Source: Chaetoderma sp. LZ-2023a (lineage: Eukaryota; Mollusca; Caudofoveata; Chaetodermatida; Chaetodermatidae). Taken from it: a DNA stretch of 64,000 bases. Location of the stretch: contig CM067359.1 in NCBI GenBank assembly GCA_034401795.1, positions 139,947,923 to 140,011,922 of the forward strand, read 5' to 3'. Below, piece after piece: positions 12,541 through 24,688 of this stretch (its first letter is position 1; each line of letters opens with the position of its first letter). The translations under genes and the position numbers were made by a program. The notes under the pieces were generated by a model, which ran no database searches, had not been told where the DNA came from, and was given only the letters and a program-made list of their open reading frames with translations.

Positions 12541-15536
12541 TGTAGCTCGCGGGGTAGTATCGGCCCGTTCTGGTGTCTGTTGTCGACTCGCCATGCCGCA
12601 AGTGTATGACGAATGTTGATGCTGGTTAGCTTCCGGTCTCAGTGTGACGGATCCTGTACGATACTGGCCTACGGGTAACAAAGACTGGCTCCTAAGGCCG
12701 GTGGAACTCAATCGTTCCGGTGGGGCCATGCGACCATCGTCGCGAACATTAAACATAACAGTCTCATCCCAAGAGTTTGTGTCACCAGTATTCCTGTCCA
12801 TAGCAATTTCGTGATCAATGGACTTACAAGATTTGATTGGTGACCTATTTAAAATAAGTCTATGCAATAGTTTTAACTAAACAGACCGCCAAGTATGCTA
12901 GATAAAAGTGATGACCATACAAAAATACACGACATAGAGACAGCCTGGTGAACTTCTAAACGTTGGGCTCCCGGAGCTACCACACAGACTCGTAGGTCCA
13001 CAGGGGTAAGGGAGCCTGTAAGGGAGGCTCCCATACACGAGATTTAACTAATTAACTTAATATAAGCTATTATACCTCTAAGCTGAAAGGAAAGAAAAAA
13101 ATTATCTTTTGTAGTGTCGGAAAACCATGTGCCTCACGCGGGCACTACTCCTAGTACTAGTTTGGGTGAGGAGTATTATCCTCGTGTGGACCGTCATCAC
13201 TGAATCGTGCGGGCCTCCATCACAGGAAAATGTCACCATCGCTTAAAGTTGGAGAAGAGTAGTGGCCAAAAGGGGCCCACTCTAATATTTAACTAAAATG
13301 CTGTAAAGAAAAGACCATACCTGGTGAAATTATGACTATAAGGTTGCGTGCTGTTTTACGTCAAGACGGGACGAGCGATTCCCGAAGGATTCCTACGTCA
13401 CCGTCTTATGTAATTCTCCGTATGCTGAATTAGTAGTTGCCGCTTTTATTTATGCGGGCCTTCTTCTGTGCCTAACCTCTTATTTAGTATTAAGAGACAA
13501 GAATTTTTTCAGGCCGCAAATGGCTGGCGTTTACCTAGCCTTTTAGACACGGCTGTCATTGAGAATGGATGCCCTAAGACATCAATACATGTCACTTTGA
13601 AAGACCTCCGAACTGGATAATAATCCGGACATCTCGCTCCGTAACCACATAAAACGTCACAAGACACTGGTTACTTTTCACAAAAGCATTTTTAGGCAAC
13701 TGATCTATCGTTATGGTGGGGGTAAGAGAGACGAATACCCACCGTAAATGTCCTTCCCGTGAGGGCATGGCAGATCTGAATATCATGCCCAGACATTCTT
13801 ATGGAATTCGGTGGGGATGCGCATCTCGCCCGCCACCAGGTCCTACGGAACTAACTTTTTAACCCGGCGTTAGGTTTAAACACAAGTTGCCCAGTTATGC
13901 ACTGTGGTGCGGGATGATTGGTTAGCAGATTAAAGAAAATAATAATTAAGATATGTTTTCGCAGTGCTTTCCTACATTGGCAAAGGTAACTAACTACTGA
14001 GTATCCGAAGATACCGGGGAATGTGTGTGATACCACACCCTGGCCATCACTGCTCAGAAACCCCAATAGTTTCCCATGGTTGGATCAGTCCAGGGTGCGG
14101 ATAGGGGCATCCAAACAATTAAGAAGCCATAAGGCTTAGTGGAACATGAAGAGAGACAATAACTTAGAAATATGAGGCCCTTTAGGTATGTTGGCCAATC
14201 TTACACAACCTTGCCGGAGTGCGGGGCTATATTATCGCAACTACCGAAAAAGAGGCGTACACCACGTGTCTCTTAATGAAGAGATTGTCTCTAATCATAT
14301 TAAACCTATCCTATCGAGCTGAATAGAAAAGGTTTTTAGTCGATAGCATGCCAGGCTAAACAGAGTTATGGCACGAACAGCGACCTCAGTGAAAAATTTT
14401 TGGTGGCGAGAGAAAGTGCTGCATATATAAATGTTGCTGTATAGTGTTTCCTATGTGCACTGCTGTCCTATATTTTTCTACAATTTAAACAAAACATATG
14501 AACTGATGGCCACTTGCCATATATACACTAACCAGAACAATCAATACAATGTGGAATGATCAGAATAATATATATAGTACTGGCAAAGTTAGATAAACCT
14601 GCACGACATTAGTGCGGGGATGGCTGAATAACCACTTTTTGGCATGGCTGGCAGATCCAGCAAGTCATCCACCAAAGAACATCGCTACCTCTACATCTGT
14701 AGAATCATATTTTCAGGCCAGGAAAGGCCGCACCGCAAGTTCGTGTTCCGAGTTAGTTCTTGATATGTTCGTGAACAATATCAAAAAGTTCCAAAAATGC
14801 TCCCGCAACAACGGGAGATACAAAATTGCTTTAGTGCGGTGGGTTGGATTACTGCTGGCTATGCGAGAGAAACCGACAGAGACAGAAATGATCTGCGTAA
14901 TGCATGTCTTGCTGATTGTAGCTGACACCCCCTGGCCGAGGATGCTCTCGAGATCTGGAATTCGTCTCCTTTTATACTACTTGTGACGTCACAGGCGCAG
15001 GCTCCAACCAATCATTGATCGAGCAACAGCCAACCAGCACGTAGCTAATAACAACGCAGTCGAATGATCTAGAACATTCTAGAAGTTCTGCGTACACGTG
15101 GTTATGACGTCACGGCAATACCTTGAAGATAATCAAAAGGGGTTTCCCGTGAATAACTTAGCCATTTCGTAACCGATTTTGAAATGGTTTACAGATTTGG
15201 AAAGCCCGTCGAATTCTGGTCTTGATTAATGCCAGATTCGGCGGGAACAAGTTATTAAAAAGGATTACATTGTACCTTCTCGGTACACTAAAATCGTCAT
15301 CCTATCTTGGTCGTAAATTACGCGCTCTGTCAAAAATAGTATTAAGCGTGCGCATGCGCACTGCGTTTTAATGATCTTAGTCGTTTTTACAGCGCGATCT
15401 CTCTCATAGGCTCATATACGCTTATAGCTCTACCCATGGGGGGGGGGGGGCGTGTTCAGGGAACGAATCCAGGATGGGCGGCGTATACCCAGCTTAGCTG
15501 GTACGGCCGGTACCTGACCGGTCGATCCGAACTTCA
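12541..15536 (-). repeat. 3' LTR of the Gypsy-type element
   Basis: About 3.0 kb, collinear with 22772-26216 apart from indels. The largest difference is a block of roughly 0.6 kb, present at about 24700-25320 in the other LTR and absent here near 14570-14620. Shared landmarks include the TCCGGTGGGGCCAT block (12717 and 22947), the GCATGCCAGGCTAAAC block (14346 and 24406) and a poly-G run followed by TTCAGG (15438 and 26121). The 115-codon frame at 12520-12867 and the corresponding frame in the other LTR match only because the DNA is repeated; no function is inferred. Confidence 0.85.
14968..15112 (-). promoter_or_regulatory. LTR promoter: CRE, E-box, degenerate HSE, CRE, TATA
   Basis: Read on the minus strand: TGACGTCA (15105-15112), E-box CACGTG (15095-15100), a heat-shock-element-like array (15062-15084, alternating GAA/TTC units at 5-bp pitch, one of five units mutated), a second TGACGTCA (14984-14991) and a TATA box TATAAAAGG (14968-14976) 7 bp downstream of it. 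The same arrangement is present in the other LTR. Transcription should begin about 25-30 bp below the TATA box, near 14940. Confidence 0.7.
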
Positions 15537-15548
15537 CCACCCCCGCCT
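15537..15548 (-). other. Polypurine tract of the LTR element
   Basis: The minus strand reads AGGCGGGGGTGG immediately before the 3' LTR. A purine run in exactly this position primes plus-strand DNA synthesis in LTR retrotransposons. It supports both the LTR boundary at 15536 and the minus-strand orientation. Confidence 0.65.
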
Positions 15549-16040
15549 AGTTTGACATCCATGGCAAATGATTGTGCATTGCAGATCGATGCACGGATGT
15601 ACGCTAGGCGGGAATTATAGACTTCCCGGATAGATGCTTGGCCAGAAAGGAGTAGTGACGCAATAGACGCGTATTGAAGAGACAGAGCACATAGAGGTGC
15701 CAAAGAGGAGAGGGGAGGCATAATTTTAATTTTAATCTTTGACCTGTAATTATTTTTACAGGTCTTTTTTTTTCCTTTTTAAAAATATTTTGGTGCATGC
15801 TTTCAACTTTATTTAGCTAATGATTCCCAAACAATAGCTCGCATGGGTGTTCTCTTTGGGTGCGAATAATTGTTATCTCTGCAGGGAACACCCAGCTCTG
15901 TCGGATAACCGTAGTCATCCTAGGGACGGGATTCAATTGATCTAACATATATAATAAAAAGAAAAGTATTTCAAAAATAAATTAAGAATTAGTAAGTTTC
16001 CATGAATCGCACAACTGATGTTCTGCTGTATCACAAATGA
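15549..16040. other. Gypsy internal non-coding, with a small palindrome
   Basis: Lies between the extra ORF and the polypurine tract. It holds a perfect 9-bp inverted repeat, GACCTGTAA (15741-15749) with TTACAGGTC (15756-15764), followed on the + strand by a T run. No gene is seen. Confidence 0.4.
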
Positions 16041-17336
16041 TCACACTTCTGCTGCAAAATTTCCCCACTGAGTCTGGGTCCCGCGACTGACGGTGGTTGG
16101 TCGTGGTGGATGAATTATTAATGCTGAGATGCGTTCATTATCACTGGCACGTTCGGAAATGTCTGAAGTGATGATTGCGGGAATATGAGCAGCTATAATG
16201 TCTCTCACAGTTACTGCGGGTGCTAGAATGTCTGTCCGTACAACAGCGGTAGTGCTAGTGGGTGTTGAGGCGGTCGATGCTGTGGTCTTCGTGATGGTCA
16301 TGATGGCTGTGGTGGTTGTCATGGCGATGGCGGTGAGTCGAATCATAGACTGAGGCAATGATGCAGGAGCGGATACAGCAGGTGATGACATGTTCCGAGA
16401 CTTGGCATACTTCAAGAGGCGATTTGCAGTGACATTGGGCACGGGTTGGATGTCCTGCGTGTGAGGGATACAACTTTTTCCTGCGTATGGTCATTCAGGA
16501 ATAGTCCCCTTCCTGACGGCTGGATCAGAAAGACTGGGATGCGGATGCTGGATGACACGGGTCGGAGTGATGCTAATGGATGTAGGCTGCGATGGTCCCT
16601 GTCTCTCGTCTATGGATAGGTCAGGAGGAGATGGTGACGGTGGGTAGCTTGGAATCTCCATCTCCGTGGGCATCGTGATAACTACCGATATTGGCTGACT
16701 GGCTGTGATTGCTTCGGACACTATGAGTGCGGAGGTAGTTGTTGTAGTTTTGTAGCTGGTTACAGACGCGGGTGCTGCCGGACTGGATTTTGCGGAGGAT
16801 TTATGCTTCTTGCTCCGCTTCAGGACCGGTGTGGATGTGGTGACTGGAAGTGGCATAGTGCTCCCCGATGCGGCTGCAGTTAGGATTTCACATCTGGCTG
16901 CTGGTATATTGGCCAAGGTAGCCACGGGAGGACGATGACTAATGGGACGTCTACGGGTAGTGTTCTTCGTGTGGGTCATCTTCTTGGTCAGAAGAACTTT
17001 AACTGGAAACCGAGATTCAAAACGTGTTTCTAAAACGGCACGATCCTCATTTTCTTCCCCTGGAATTAATGTCAATTCTAACACGTGGTGATGATGACGA
17101 AGCACATGGGTCACTCCGTAGTGGGTAGCGGTATAGAGATACTGACACATTACGCAGAAGGCTGTCTGGAGGAGATGATCCTTGTTAACATGAAGTGTGC
17201 GGTCGGACTTTCTCGTAAAAGTTCTGGTACAGAGTTCTCGGCTAGCTAATAACGAGCTGCACAGGAATCTTTTTGAAACTGGTACCGATTCTTCTTCAGA
17301 CGAATCCGACAACTCTAAATCTTCGAGGAGTGACAT
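16041..17336 (-). CDS. C2H2-finger, Ser/Thr/Pro-rich ORF between pol and the 3' LTR
   Basis: A minus-strand frame of 281 codons (17336-16491) is followed by open frames of about 133 and 79 codons to 16041, probably a continuation across a frameshift near 16490. The N-terminus is acidic and Ser-rich (about residues 1-18). Residues about 35-55 contain a degenerate finger (CTRTFTRKSDRTLHVNKDH, lacking the first Cys). Residues about 61-82 form a canonical C-x2-C-x12-H-x3-H finger (CVMCQYLYTATHYGVTHVLRH). The rest is low-complexity Pro/Ser/Thr with a basic patch (KRSKKHK). Metaviral elements often carry env here, but no signal peptide or membrane segment is visible. Its own CRE/TATA module lies about 220 bp upstream. 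It could be an accessory nucleic-acid-binding protein, a captured host exon, or the gag of another element. No family was recognised. Confidence 0.55.
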
Positions 17337-17554
17337 CTCGTTCCTGCATTGTAGTTGGCTGCAGGAACCTTATTTAAATCCTAAAGCCCTATCTCTTCAT
17401 TTTTAACTTTCCAGGCCAAGTATTGTAATAATGAACTAATAATTAATAAAGAACAGTAGAATTTCGTTTTTCGACACGAAAGAAGCCTAATGCTATTTGT
17501 TCTTCCCTGGTGTCGAGTTTCGATGGGAAGATGAAGTTTCAGAGCGCGCTTCCT

Positions 17555-18057
17555 CCTTTTATACTATTTGGTGACGTCATAGACGGCAGATGACTACACC
17601 TGGAAGTTTTGACAGGTGATTCGGTCAGCCCTACATGGAAAGTTTCTCCTTTTTCCATTCTGATCGTCATTGGATTAAATCTTCCCATGTAAAGGGAGTA
17701 CATTTAATTATAAGAGGAAAGGCTCACTAACTTAGTCTTATTTTAGCGCATTTAATATTTTCCGATCAACATAAAAACAGGGTACTACTTATTCCCGAGG
17801 AGCATCACCTTATAATTAGAGTGATGCGGTTTTACAGATTGGATGCTTATAAACTTGCCTATTTTAATTTTAGGCTGGAGCACACGATGGGGTGTGTGGG
17901 AGCTTGGTGACGTCAGCGGTAATTACCCTGACTCACCCTCGCCACTCCTTCATCACGCCGTGGTAGTCGCGTATTTGGGCGGCTCTTTGGTTTAAAGCGT
18001 TTGATCCAATTTACTGGAAATAGCAGTAAAAGTCACGTGGCCCCTTGGAAACACGTG
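17555..18057 (-). promoter_or_regulatory. Internal promoter-like module resembling the LTR promoter
   Basis: Minus-strand order: E-boxes CACGTG (18052-18057 and 18034-18039), TGACGTCA (17908-17915), TGACGTCA (17572-17579), then TATAAAAGG (17555-17563) 8 bp below the last CRE. The CRE-to-TATA spacing is 7 bp in both LTRs. The C2H2 ORF starts at 17336, about 220 bp downstream of the TATA box, so this module is well placed to drive it separately from the genomic transcript. No HSE is seen here. Confidence 0.55.
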
Positions 18058-19424
18058 GTTGGTCGGAAACATATGTGCTGTTTACTGCGATGGCCGAGAT
18101 ACTGTTGCTGAGGTGTAGTCTTTTGTTGATGCGAGATATGGAAATATATATATGTTATACCAAGATTTCGTTTTATAATAATTTCCCTATTTGCGCGGGT
18201 TCTTAAACATGCGTCTTACAGTGGTCTGTAAAGGTAGTTCTCGGCCCGTGTTGATTATGGACTGGAATGCAGAGAAGATAATTTTTGAAATTCTCCTTGT
18301 AATCATACTGTTAGATTTTTTATGCCACTTTACTGGCCCGTGCGCTAATGATTTGTAGCACGGTAGAGCAGTTGTGTTCTTAATCAAAAATATAACAGTA
18401 AAGTTGTAAGTAATTTGATATGTGGTTTAAACAGATCTATTCAGGCGGTAGATCAAAGTTACTGATCCTGACAAGATAGCTGCGTTTTCCGAGCATTAGG
18501 GCTGCCAAGCACTCTCCTCAATGGGTAGAACTAGCTCCGTCCATGCCTAGACCGGACACATTAATACCATTTAATAACAGTTAAACTACAGGTCAACTCG
18601 GAAGTGGGTGCACACAGTGTTACAATTTTCAATGCCGTCGTTTTGAGATTGTGAATACAGTCAACCTGAGTGTCTATGTTTCTGACATGTTGGTGATTTG
18701 AGTCTGATATGCGTGGCTGGTTATCTATGGATGATATTTGCGCTGTGGTGAAGGTGATATTTTTATGACCGCCAGGTGCGCGAATGGGGGAGGCGGCGTG
18801 GTGTCAACTTTATCGAACATTGAGGGTATTTCGCTCTGTAATGGCCGAGCTCGTGGGCGGGACAGAGTTACTTTAGAGAGCAGATGACCTGTCAGATGCT
18901 GTCGTAACTTTGATCAATCCATTATCGAATTCAACTTTTCGGTAGCAAAATCCTACTCGTGACTGACGACAATGCGGGCATCTTGCTCTCTTAATAATAT
19001 CGACTGTTATTACGTGTAAATGATGTATGTAAATTTTGGCTGTTATTGTACGACGTCCTGGGAGAGGGAAGGGGAGGAACTTTTCCATGCCGGTGAATGC
19101 CGAGTCTGTTGTTATTGCAGGAGGTGGGGGTTTGCGGGAGATATTATTTCTCCCGCATCTTGTGCAGGTGGAACTGTTGCGGGAGTTTTTATGTCTCTAT
19201 CAGGAATTAATTAATACCTGTAGGTGCTGCTAAATGATGTTGTTGCTGGTGTTGAATGTCTCTGTTACGCTGAGTATACCCGACTATGTATGTGATGTAC
19301 GCGCAATGACGAATTGACGTATCCAGCCTTGAGGGCATGTGTGTTCTGTATGTGAGGACGTTCTGTCTGATGTGGAGTATGGTAGGCCAAATGGATGGGG
19401 TGGCCTTTGGACAGGGGTATGTGG
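18058..19424. other. Gypsy internal region without a recognisable gene
   Basis: Only short frames are present (for example 18187-18387 minus, 66 codons, basic, no recognised motif). The region separates the integrase tail from the C2H2 transcription unit. A primer, intron or degenerate env cannot be excluded, but I see none. Confidence 0.4.
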
Positions 19425-20580
19425 TCATCTCCCGTTACACGACGGTTGGTGTCCTGTCGTAGTTTTTAGACACTGGGAAAATTCGAACCGAGGGTCTGCT
19501 GAACAGGCTGCTTCCCTGCCCACGCGGGGGGGGGGGGAGGGGTGGGGGGAGGGGGGGGTGGTAATGTTGGTCGGTGCGGTGTGGGGTGCCACCTCCTCTG
19601 TAGCAGCAGTCTCTCTCATATCTGAAGATTGACGGTCAACAGATGATGAGTGGAGTGTGAAATGGACTGGGCCGGTAATGTTCGAACTTGGTGTATAGAT
19701 GAGGGACGCGAATTGGAGTGATGGCGGTGGTGGTACTATGGAAAAGGGTGTCCCTTGGGAGGGGCATGGTTTCGCGATTTTGGAAAGTGGTTGGGTACAC
19801 ATCGTTGTACCGTGTTGCGGTTCTAGACAGGTTAAGGCTTCATCCAGCCTCTTCACTTCCATGCTATTCATCATATTTTCCACCCCACGGGAAGCATGGC
19901 TTGGGTCAGCCTCAGCTTCCGCTTGTGGCAAATCTATGATGGCGGTGGGGGGCATAGCATGAAGTGGGTGGGAATGGGAAGAGATCGGGGGAACAGCTTT
20001 TCCATATGGTCCCTTGGACAAAACAAACACAAAGTTCTTCAGATACGGCTTCCCAGATCGAGTAGACCCGTGTTGAGGAGGGACAGGGCGAGTACATATC
20101 TCGTCATCGTAGTCAACGTTAGCCGCTTGTTCACCCGCATTCTGGCTTAGTAGAAGTGGGGTTGATCTGGGACCGCAGTGCTCTGCGCTAACCGAGGGAA
20201 CACTATTTTCCATAGAAATATCTGTCTGGGTAATAGTGTCACTAGAAACGCCTAGTCCGAGCTCTGGTGCTGGGTCATCACTGACACATGGTTTAAGCCA
20301 ATCGAAGTGGATGACTGAGGTCAGGCCATCCGACGCATGGATATGGTAGATCATGTCCGATGTCTTACCTACTACCACATAGGGGCCTTTCCACTGGTAA
20401 CTCAGTTTACTTGGCACGTTTGCAGACCATCGTGAATCGTGTACCCAAACCATCCTTCCTGCTTCATATGGATCTCCATTCACCTTCCAGTCGTGCCACA
20501 TCTTTTTCTGCTGGTGTGCAGTGGATAGCGTTTCTCTCACTAACTCATGGGTTTGTTCTATCCTTTTCGGTGATCTGGTA
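19425..20580 (-). pseudogene. Integrase C-terminal (GPY/F-like) domain plus long Pro/Ser-rich tail
   Basis: The minus-strand frame contains HELVRETLSTAHQQKKMWHDW, then a chromatin/DNA-binding-like module with GRMVWVHDSRW, KLSYQWKGPYVVV and IHFDWLKPCV. This is the typical GPY/F region at the end of Gypsy integrases. It continues for about 300 residues rich in Pro, Ser and Thr, unusually long for an integrase tail. The upstream zinc-binding HHCC and DDE catalytic core are missing: the sequence runs almost directly from the RT connection region (about 20560-20690) into this tail, so an internal deletion removed RNase H and most of integrase. Confidence 0.8.
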
Positions 20581-21701
20581 GAGGGGTGAAGCAATCTCGC
20601 TGAAATGTCGGATATAACGGCGATAGTACTGGCATAAGCCAAGAAAACTCTGTGTCTCTGTGACTGAAGAGGGTGTCGGCCACGACCGAGGGCGTCAGTC
20701 AGTTTTGGATGGCTGAGTAGCCACTCCATCACCGGATATGACGTGTCCAAAGAACTCAACGCTCTGTCTAAAGAGATGACATTTCTTGGGTTTGAGTTTC
20801 AAATTGGCCGTGCGGAAACGTGATAGCATGGTGTCCAAATTGATCAAAGTTTGCTCAAACGTATGTCCGAAGACTATTACATCATCAATGTAACAGAGAC
20901 AGATTTCCCATTGCAGGATGGTTAATACTTGCTCAATGAGACATTCAAAAGTCCCGGGAGCGTTGCACAAGCCATAGGGCATCTTGCGGAATTGGAAAAG
21001 ACCATCCCTACAAACGAATGCAGTCTTTTCCATGTCAGCCTCATCCATGGCCACTCGCGAGTAACCGCTACCTAAGTCAAGGGTACAAAATCACTTGGCT
21101 CCAGACAAGGAATCCAAGGCCTGATCTATCCGAGGTAACGGATAAGCGTCCTTGACGCTAAGATCACTAAGGCGGCGGTAGTCGATGCAAAACAGCAAGG
21201 TTCCATCCTTTTTGCCTGCTAGTACTATTGGGCTAGCCCATGGAAATGCTGAGGGTTCGATAATACCGGTCCGCAACATGTTGTTCAATTGTTGATGTGC
21301 TTCTGCTTATGAATGGGGAGATGTCATACCGGTTGACGTATGGGGTGATTATTGCCTGTGTCGATGGAGTGTCGTACGAGATGAGTTTCTCCGAGATCCA
21401 TGTCTCCGGAGGAAAAACTATCGCGATATTTGTACAGGAGTGTCCGAATTTCGTGTTTCTGTGATTGCTGTAATCCAACTGTGGCACGCAAATATAAATC
21501 ATGTATGTGTTCGGGTAAATCATCAGTCATATGCTGTGGTCTGTCGGTAAGTGTAGGTGATTCCAATGAGATTATGTCCACTAAATGGCCGCAGCTTACT
21601 CCTGGTTCAATAGTGATGGGATCTGCGGTACCATTGAACGCCCTAAAGGGTATATGTTCCCTATTAGTGGTGTCTATTATCATGCAGGGACACTTGCGCA
21701 T
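20560..21701 (-). pseudogene. Gypsy-type reverse transcriptase remnant
   Basis: Minus-strand pieces: a pre-RT segment (LLYKYRDSFSSGDMDLG, about 21440), RT fingers (GIIEPSAFPWASPIVLAGKK and FCIDYRRLSDLSVKDAYPLP, 21110-21270), motif A LDLGSGY (about 21070), motif B MPYGLCNAPGTFECL (about 20960) and motif C CYIDDVIVFG (about 20880), then FFGHVISGDGV near the end. The YIDD catalytic pair is intact. Lesions are a single in-frame TGA at 21088-21090 just before motif A, a frame change near 21310, and frame loss in the connection region before the deletion at about 20560. Confidence 0.9.
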
Positions 21702-21877
21702 TGAGAGGCGATCATGTAATCAGGGTTGGGTTCCGGCATGGCGATGTGTGTGTTGCTCCCTAACTGTGGTGCGGTGGCCCATAAGATTTGTCCTTGTCCC
21801 AACTCAACTGTGGAGGTACTTGATAATATAACTGCACACGTGTCATATAATGACGATGCTGGTCCAAGAGGTATTCG

Positions 21878-22267
21878 TCAGCCGTGTATGTCAAGTTCCT
21901 GTTGTTTGTAATGTATGATGGCTTCGCTGGCACTGAGGAAATCAGAGCCCTGGAGGGCATCGTTATGAATAGAGGTGATGACAACTCGCTGTATGAATTG
22001 CATCTCCTCTATTTGGATGACTAGATTGACTACACCGGCTACGGGCACATCAGCTCCCATAGCCGTCTGTAGGTAAATGCTTATAGGTTTAAGGGGAGGC
22101 CTTTTATGAGGTGGGATGCTCTCATATAAGCGATTGTTGAATACCGTGATTGAAGTACCAGTGTCAACGGTGGCACTGGTGGAAACACCGCTAAACAGAC
22201 AGGCACATTTGTATATCACTTTGCGGTGTACCTGTGGAAGAGTTTCCAATGACGCCGTCTGTGACAA
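21878..22267 (-). CDS. Retropepsin-like aspartic protease of the Gypsy-type element
   Basis: The 129-codon frame carries the catalytic DTG in STSATVDTGTSITVF (about residues 32-46) and the hydrophobic-Gly flap-side motif ALQGSDFLS near residue 107, the two signatures of retroviral-type aspartic proteases. It lies immediately upstream of RT, as expected for Gypsy. The domain itself looks intact, although it would have been made as part of a polyprotein and the neighbouring frames are broken. Confidence 0.8.
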   Translation of the reverse strand: MSQTASLETLPQVHRKVIYKCACLFSGVSTSATVDTGTSITVFNNRLYESIPPHKRPPLKPISIYLQTAMGADVPVAGVVNLVIQIEEMQFIQRVVITSIHNDALQGSDFLSASEAIIHYKQQELDIHG

Positions 22268-22771
22268 TGGTGTCTGAGCGGAATCATTCTGTATATAATC
22301 GGTCTGTTTCCGAATGGCTTCTTTTAATGTAGTAGATGGCTGGCTGAGGAAGGGGCAAGTCCGTCGTCATTGCTGCTCTGAGGGCTACAGTGAAGGCGGA
22401 GCTGGGGTAGCAATGATGATGGAAATGTTGCCGTTTCTGGGTATGCAGTATTGGTGTAGACAGCGGTGCATACGGGATGATGGATAAGCTCTACCTGCGC
22501 CAGCCATTTCTTGCAATGCTTCATTGGATGCTTTGGTGAAGCACAGAAGCATCAGTGCTGCCGCCAGGGATGTGTTTCTCCCCGTCTACGTCGGCGTTTG
22601 CGAATCCATGAGGCGGAGTGAACCATTTCTCCCAAGTCGCTGCTGTCTGTGGATGCGGAAGATGATGTTGTGTGGGGCAGTGTTTTGCATACCACCAAGG
22701 GACACCGAGAATTCAGTGTCTTGGTGGCGGGATGTGGTGCTTGCAAAAACGTTGTTTCAGCGGAGGTGCTA
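22268..22771 (-). other. Gag remnant region beside the 5' LTR
   Basis: Only about 500 bp separate the protease from the 5' LTR, far too little for a normal gag. A minus-strand peptide CFCASPKHPMKHCKKW near 22510-22535 resembles a degenerate CCHC knuckle with one residue missing between the first cysteines. An Arg-rich stretch (RKRRRRR, about 22580) is in the neighbouring frame. This may be the nucleocapsid end of a deleted gag. No TGG-starting primer-binding site was found next to 22771. Confidence 0.35.
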
Positions 22772-24617
22772 TGTAGCTCGCCGGGTAGTGTCGGGCCGTT
22801 CCGATGTATCATGTCGGCTCGCCGTGCCGCAAGTGCATGACGAGTGATGACGCTGGTTAGCATCTGGTCTCGGGGTGACGAACCTTGAATGAGACTGCCC
22901 TGCGGGAAACAAAAACTGGCTCCTAAGGCCGGTGGAACTCAATCGTTCCGGTGGGGCCATGTGACCAGCGTCGCGAACATTAAACACAACAGTCTCATCC
23001 CAAGAATTTGTGTCACCAGTATGCCTGTCCATAGCAATTTCGTGATCTATGGACTTACAAGATTTTATTTGGTGACCTAAATATATAAGTCTATACAATG
23101 CGTTTACCTGAACAATTAAAAATATGCTAGATAAACTACAGTAAGAGCATACGAAACTACAAGACATAGAGGCAGGTAGATGAAGTTTTAAACATGGGGC
23201 TCCCCGAGGTACCACACAGTCTCGTAGGTCCGCAGAAGTATCCCCGCAAGGGTGGCTCCCGTACACGAGACGTAGCTATTTAACTTAATATAAGTTATTA
23301 TATCTCTAAGCTGAAAGGAAGAAGCTATCTCAGACGAAAAAGTGATGTGCCTCACGCGGGCACTACTCCTAGTGCTAGTTTGGGTGAGGAGTATTATCCT
23401 GGCATGGACTGTTGTCGCTGAATCCTTGCGAGAGGTAAGTTCCTCGCGCGGGCCTCCGTCTCCAGAAGGTGTCACCATGGCCTAAAGCGGGAGAAGAATA
23501 GTAGGCAAAAATGGGCCCACTCTAATATTTCAAACGAAAATGCTGTAGAAAGAAAAGACGATACCTAGTGAGATAATGACTATAGGGGTGCGTACTGTTT
23601 TACGTGAAGACGGAACGGAAGATTCCCGATGGATTCCTTCGTCACCGTCTTATGTGATTCCTAATATGCTGAGATAGTTGTTGCCACTTTATTTCTGCGG
23701 GCCTTCTGCTTTGCTTAATTCCTTTTAGTTGTTTTCAAAACAAGAATTAGTTTAGGCCGCAACTGGCCGATATCTACCTAGCTATTACACACGACTGTCA
23801 TGGAGAACAGATGCCCTAGGACATCAATACCGTAGACAGCACTCATACATGTTACTTAGTAGGACCTCCGAACTGGGTAAGAATCCGGACATTCTGCTTC
23901 GTAACCACATAAAACATTACAAGCCATGGTTTACATTTCACAAAAGCATTATTAGGCTATCTCTCTTATCATTATGGTGGGGGTAAGAGAGACGAATACA
24001 CACCGTAAATGTCCTTCCCGCAAGGGCATGGCAGATCTAAATATCATGCCAAATATCATGTGCTTTCCTACATTGGCTTAAAGTGCTACCTACTAAGTAT
24101 CCGAAGATACACGGGAGTGTGTTTGATACCGCACCCTGGCCATCACCACTCGGAAACCCCAATAGTTTCCAACAGTCGGGTCAGCCCATGGTGCAGATGG
24201 GGACATCCAAACAATTAAGAAGCCACAAGGCTGAGTAGAGCATGAAGAGAGACAAAATCTTACTTATGAGTCTTACCGGAGTACGGGGCTAGATTATCGC
24301 ACTACCGGAAGAGAAGAATATATTACACAGTATGTAATGGAGACAGTGTCTCTAATCATTTCGAACCTATCCTATTGAGCTGAATAGAAAAGGTTTAGTC
24401 GGTAGCATGCCAGGCTAAACGGAGTTATAGCACGGACAGCGACCTCAGTGAAAAATTGTTGGTGGTGGTAGAAAGCGCTGCATGTTGCTGTATAGTGTTT
24501 CCTACGTGCACTGCAGTCCTATATTTTCTATGAATAAACAAAACATATGAACGGATGGCCACTGGCCATATATATACATAATCTAACCAGAACAATCAAT
24601 ATCGTGTCAAATGATCA

Positions 24618-24620
<3 letters not shown>

Positions 24621-24684
<64 letters not shown>
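24621..24684. repeat. (AT)n microsatellite in the 5' LTR
   Basis: Uninterrupted AT dinucleotides, about 32 copies. The corresponding position in the other LTR (about 14570) has only a few, so expansion followed insertion or replication of the element. Confidence 0.9.

Positions 24685-24688
<4 letters not shown>

Noticed and set aside
12520-12867. Frame conserved between the two LTRs (also 22769-23266)
   Set aside because: Similarity is explained by the DNA repeat itself; no evidence of protein-level constraint could be seen.
15741-15764. Hairpin followed by T run, like an intrinsic terminator
   Set aside because: The context is a eukaryotic retrotransposon; bacterial termination does not apply, so it is only noted as a palindrome.
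19036-20581. Several plus-strand frames of 60-97 codons
   Set aside because: Shadows of the minus-strand integrase-tail frame.
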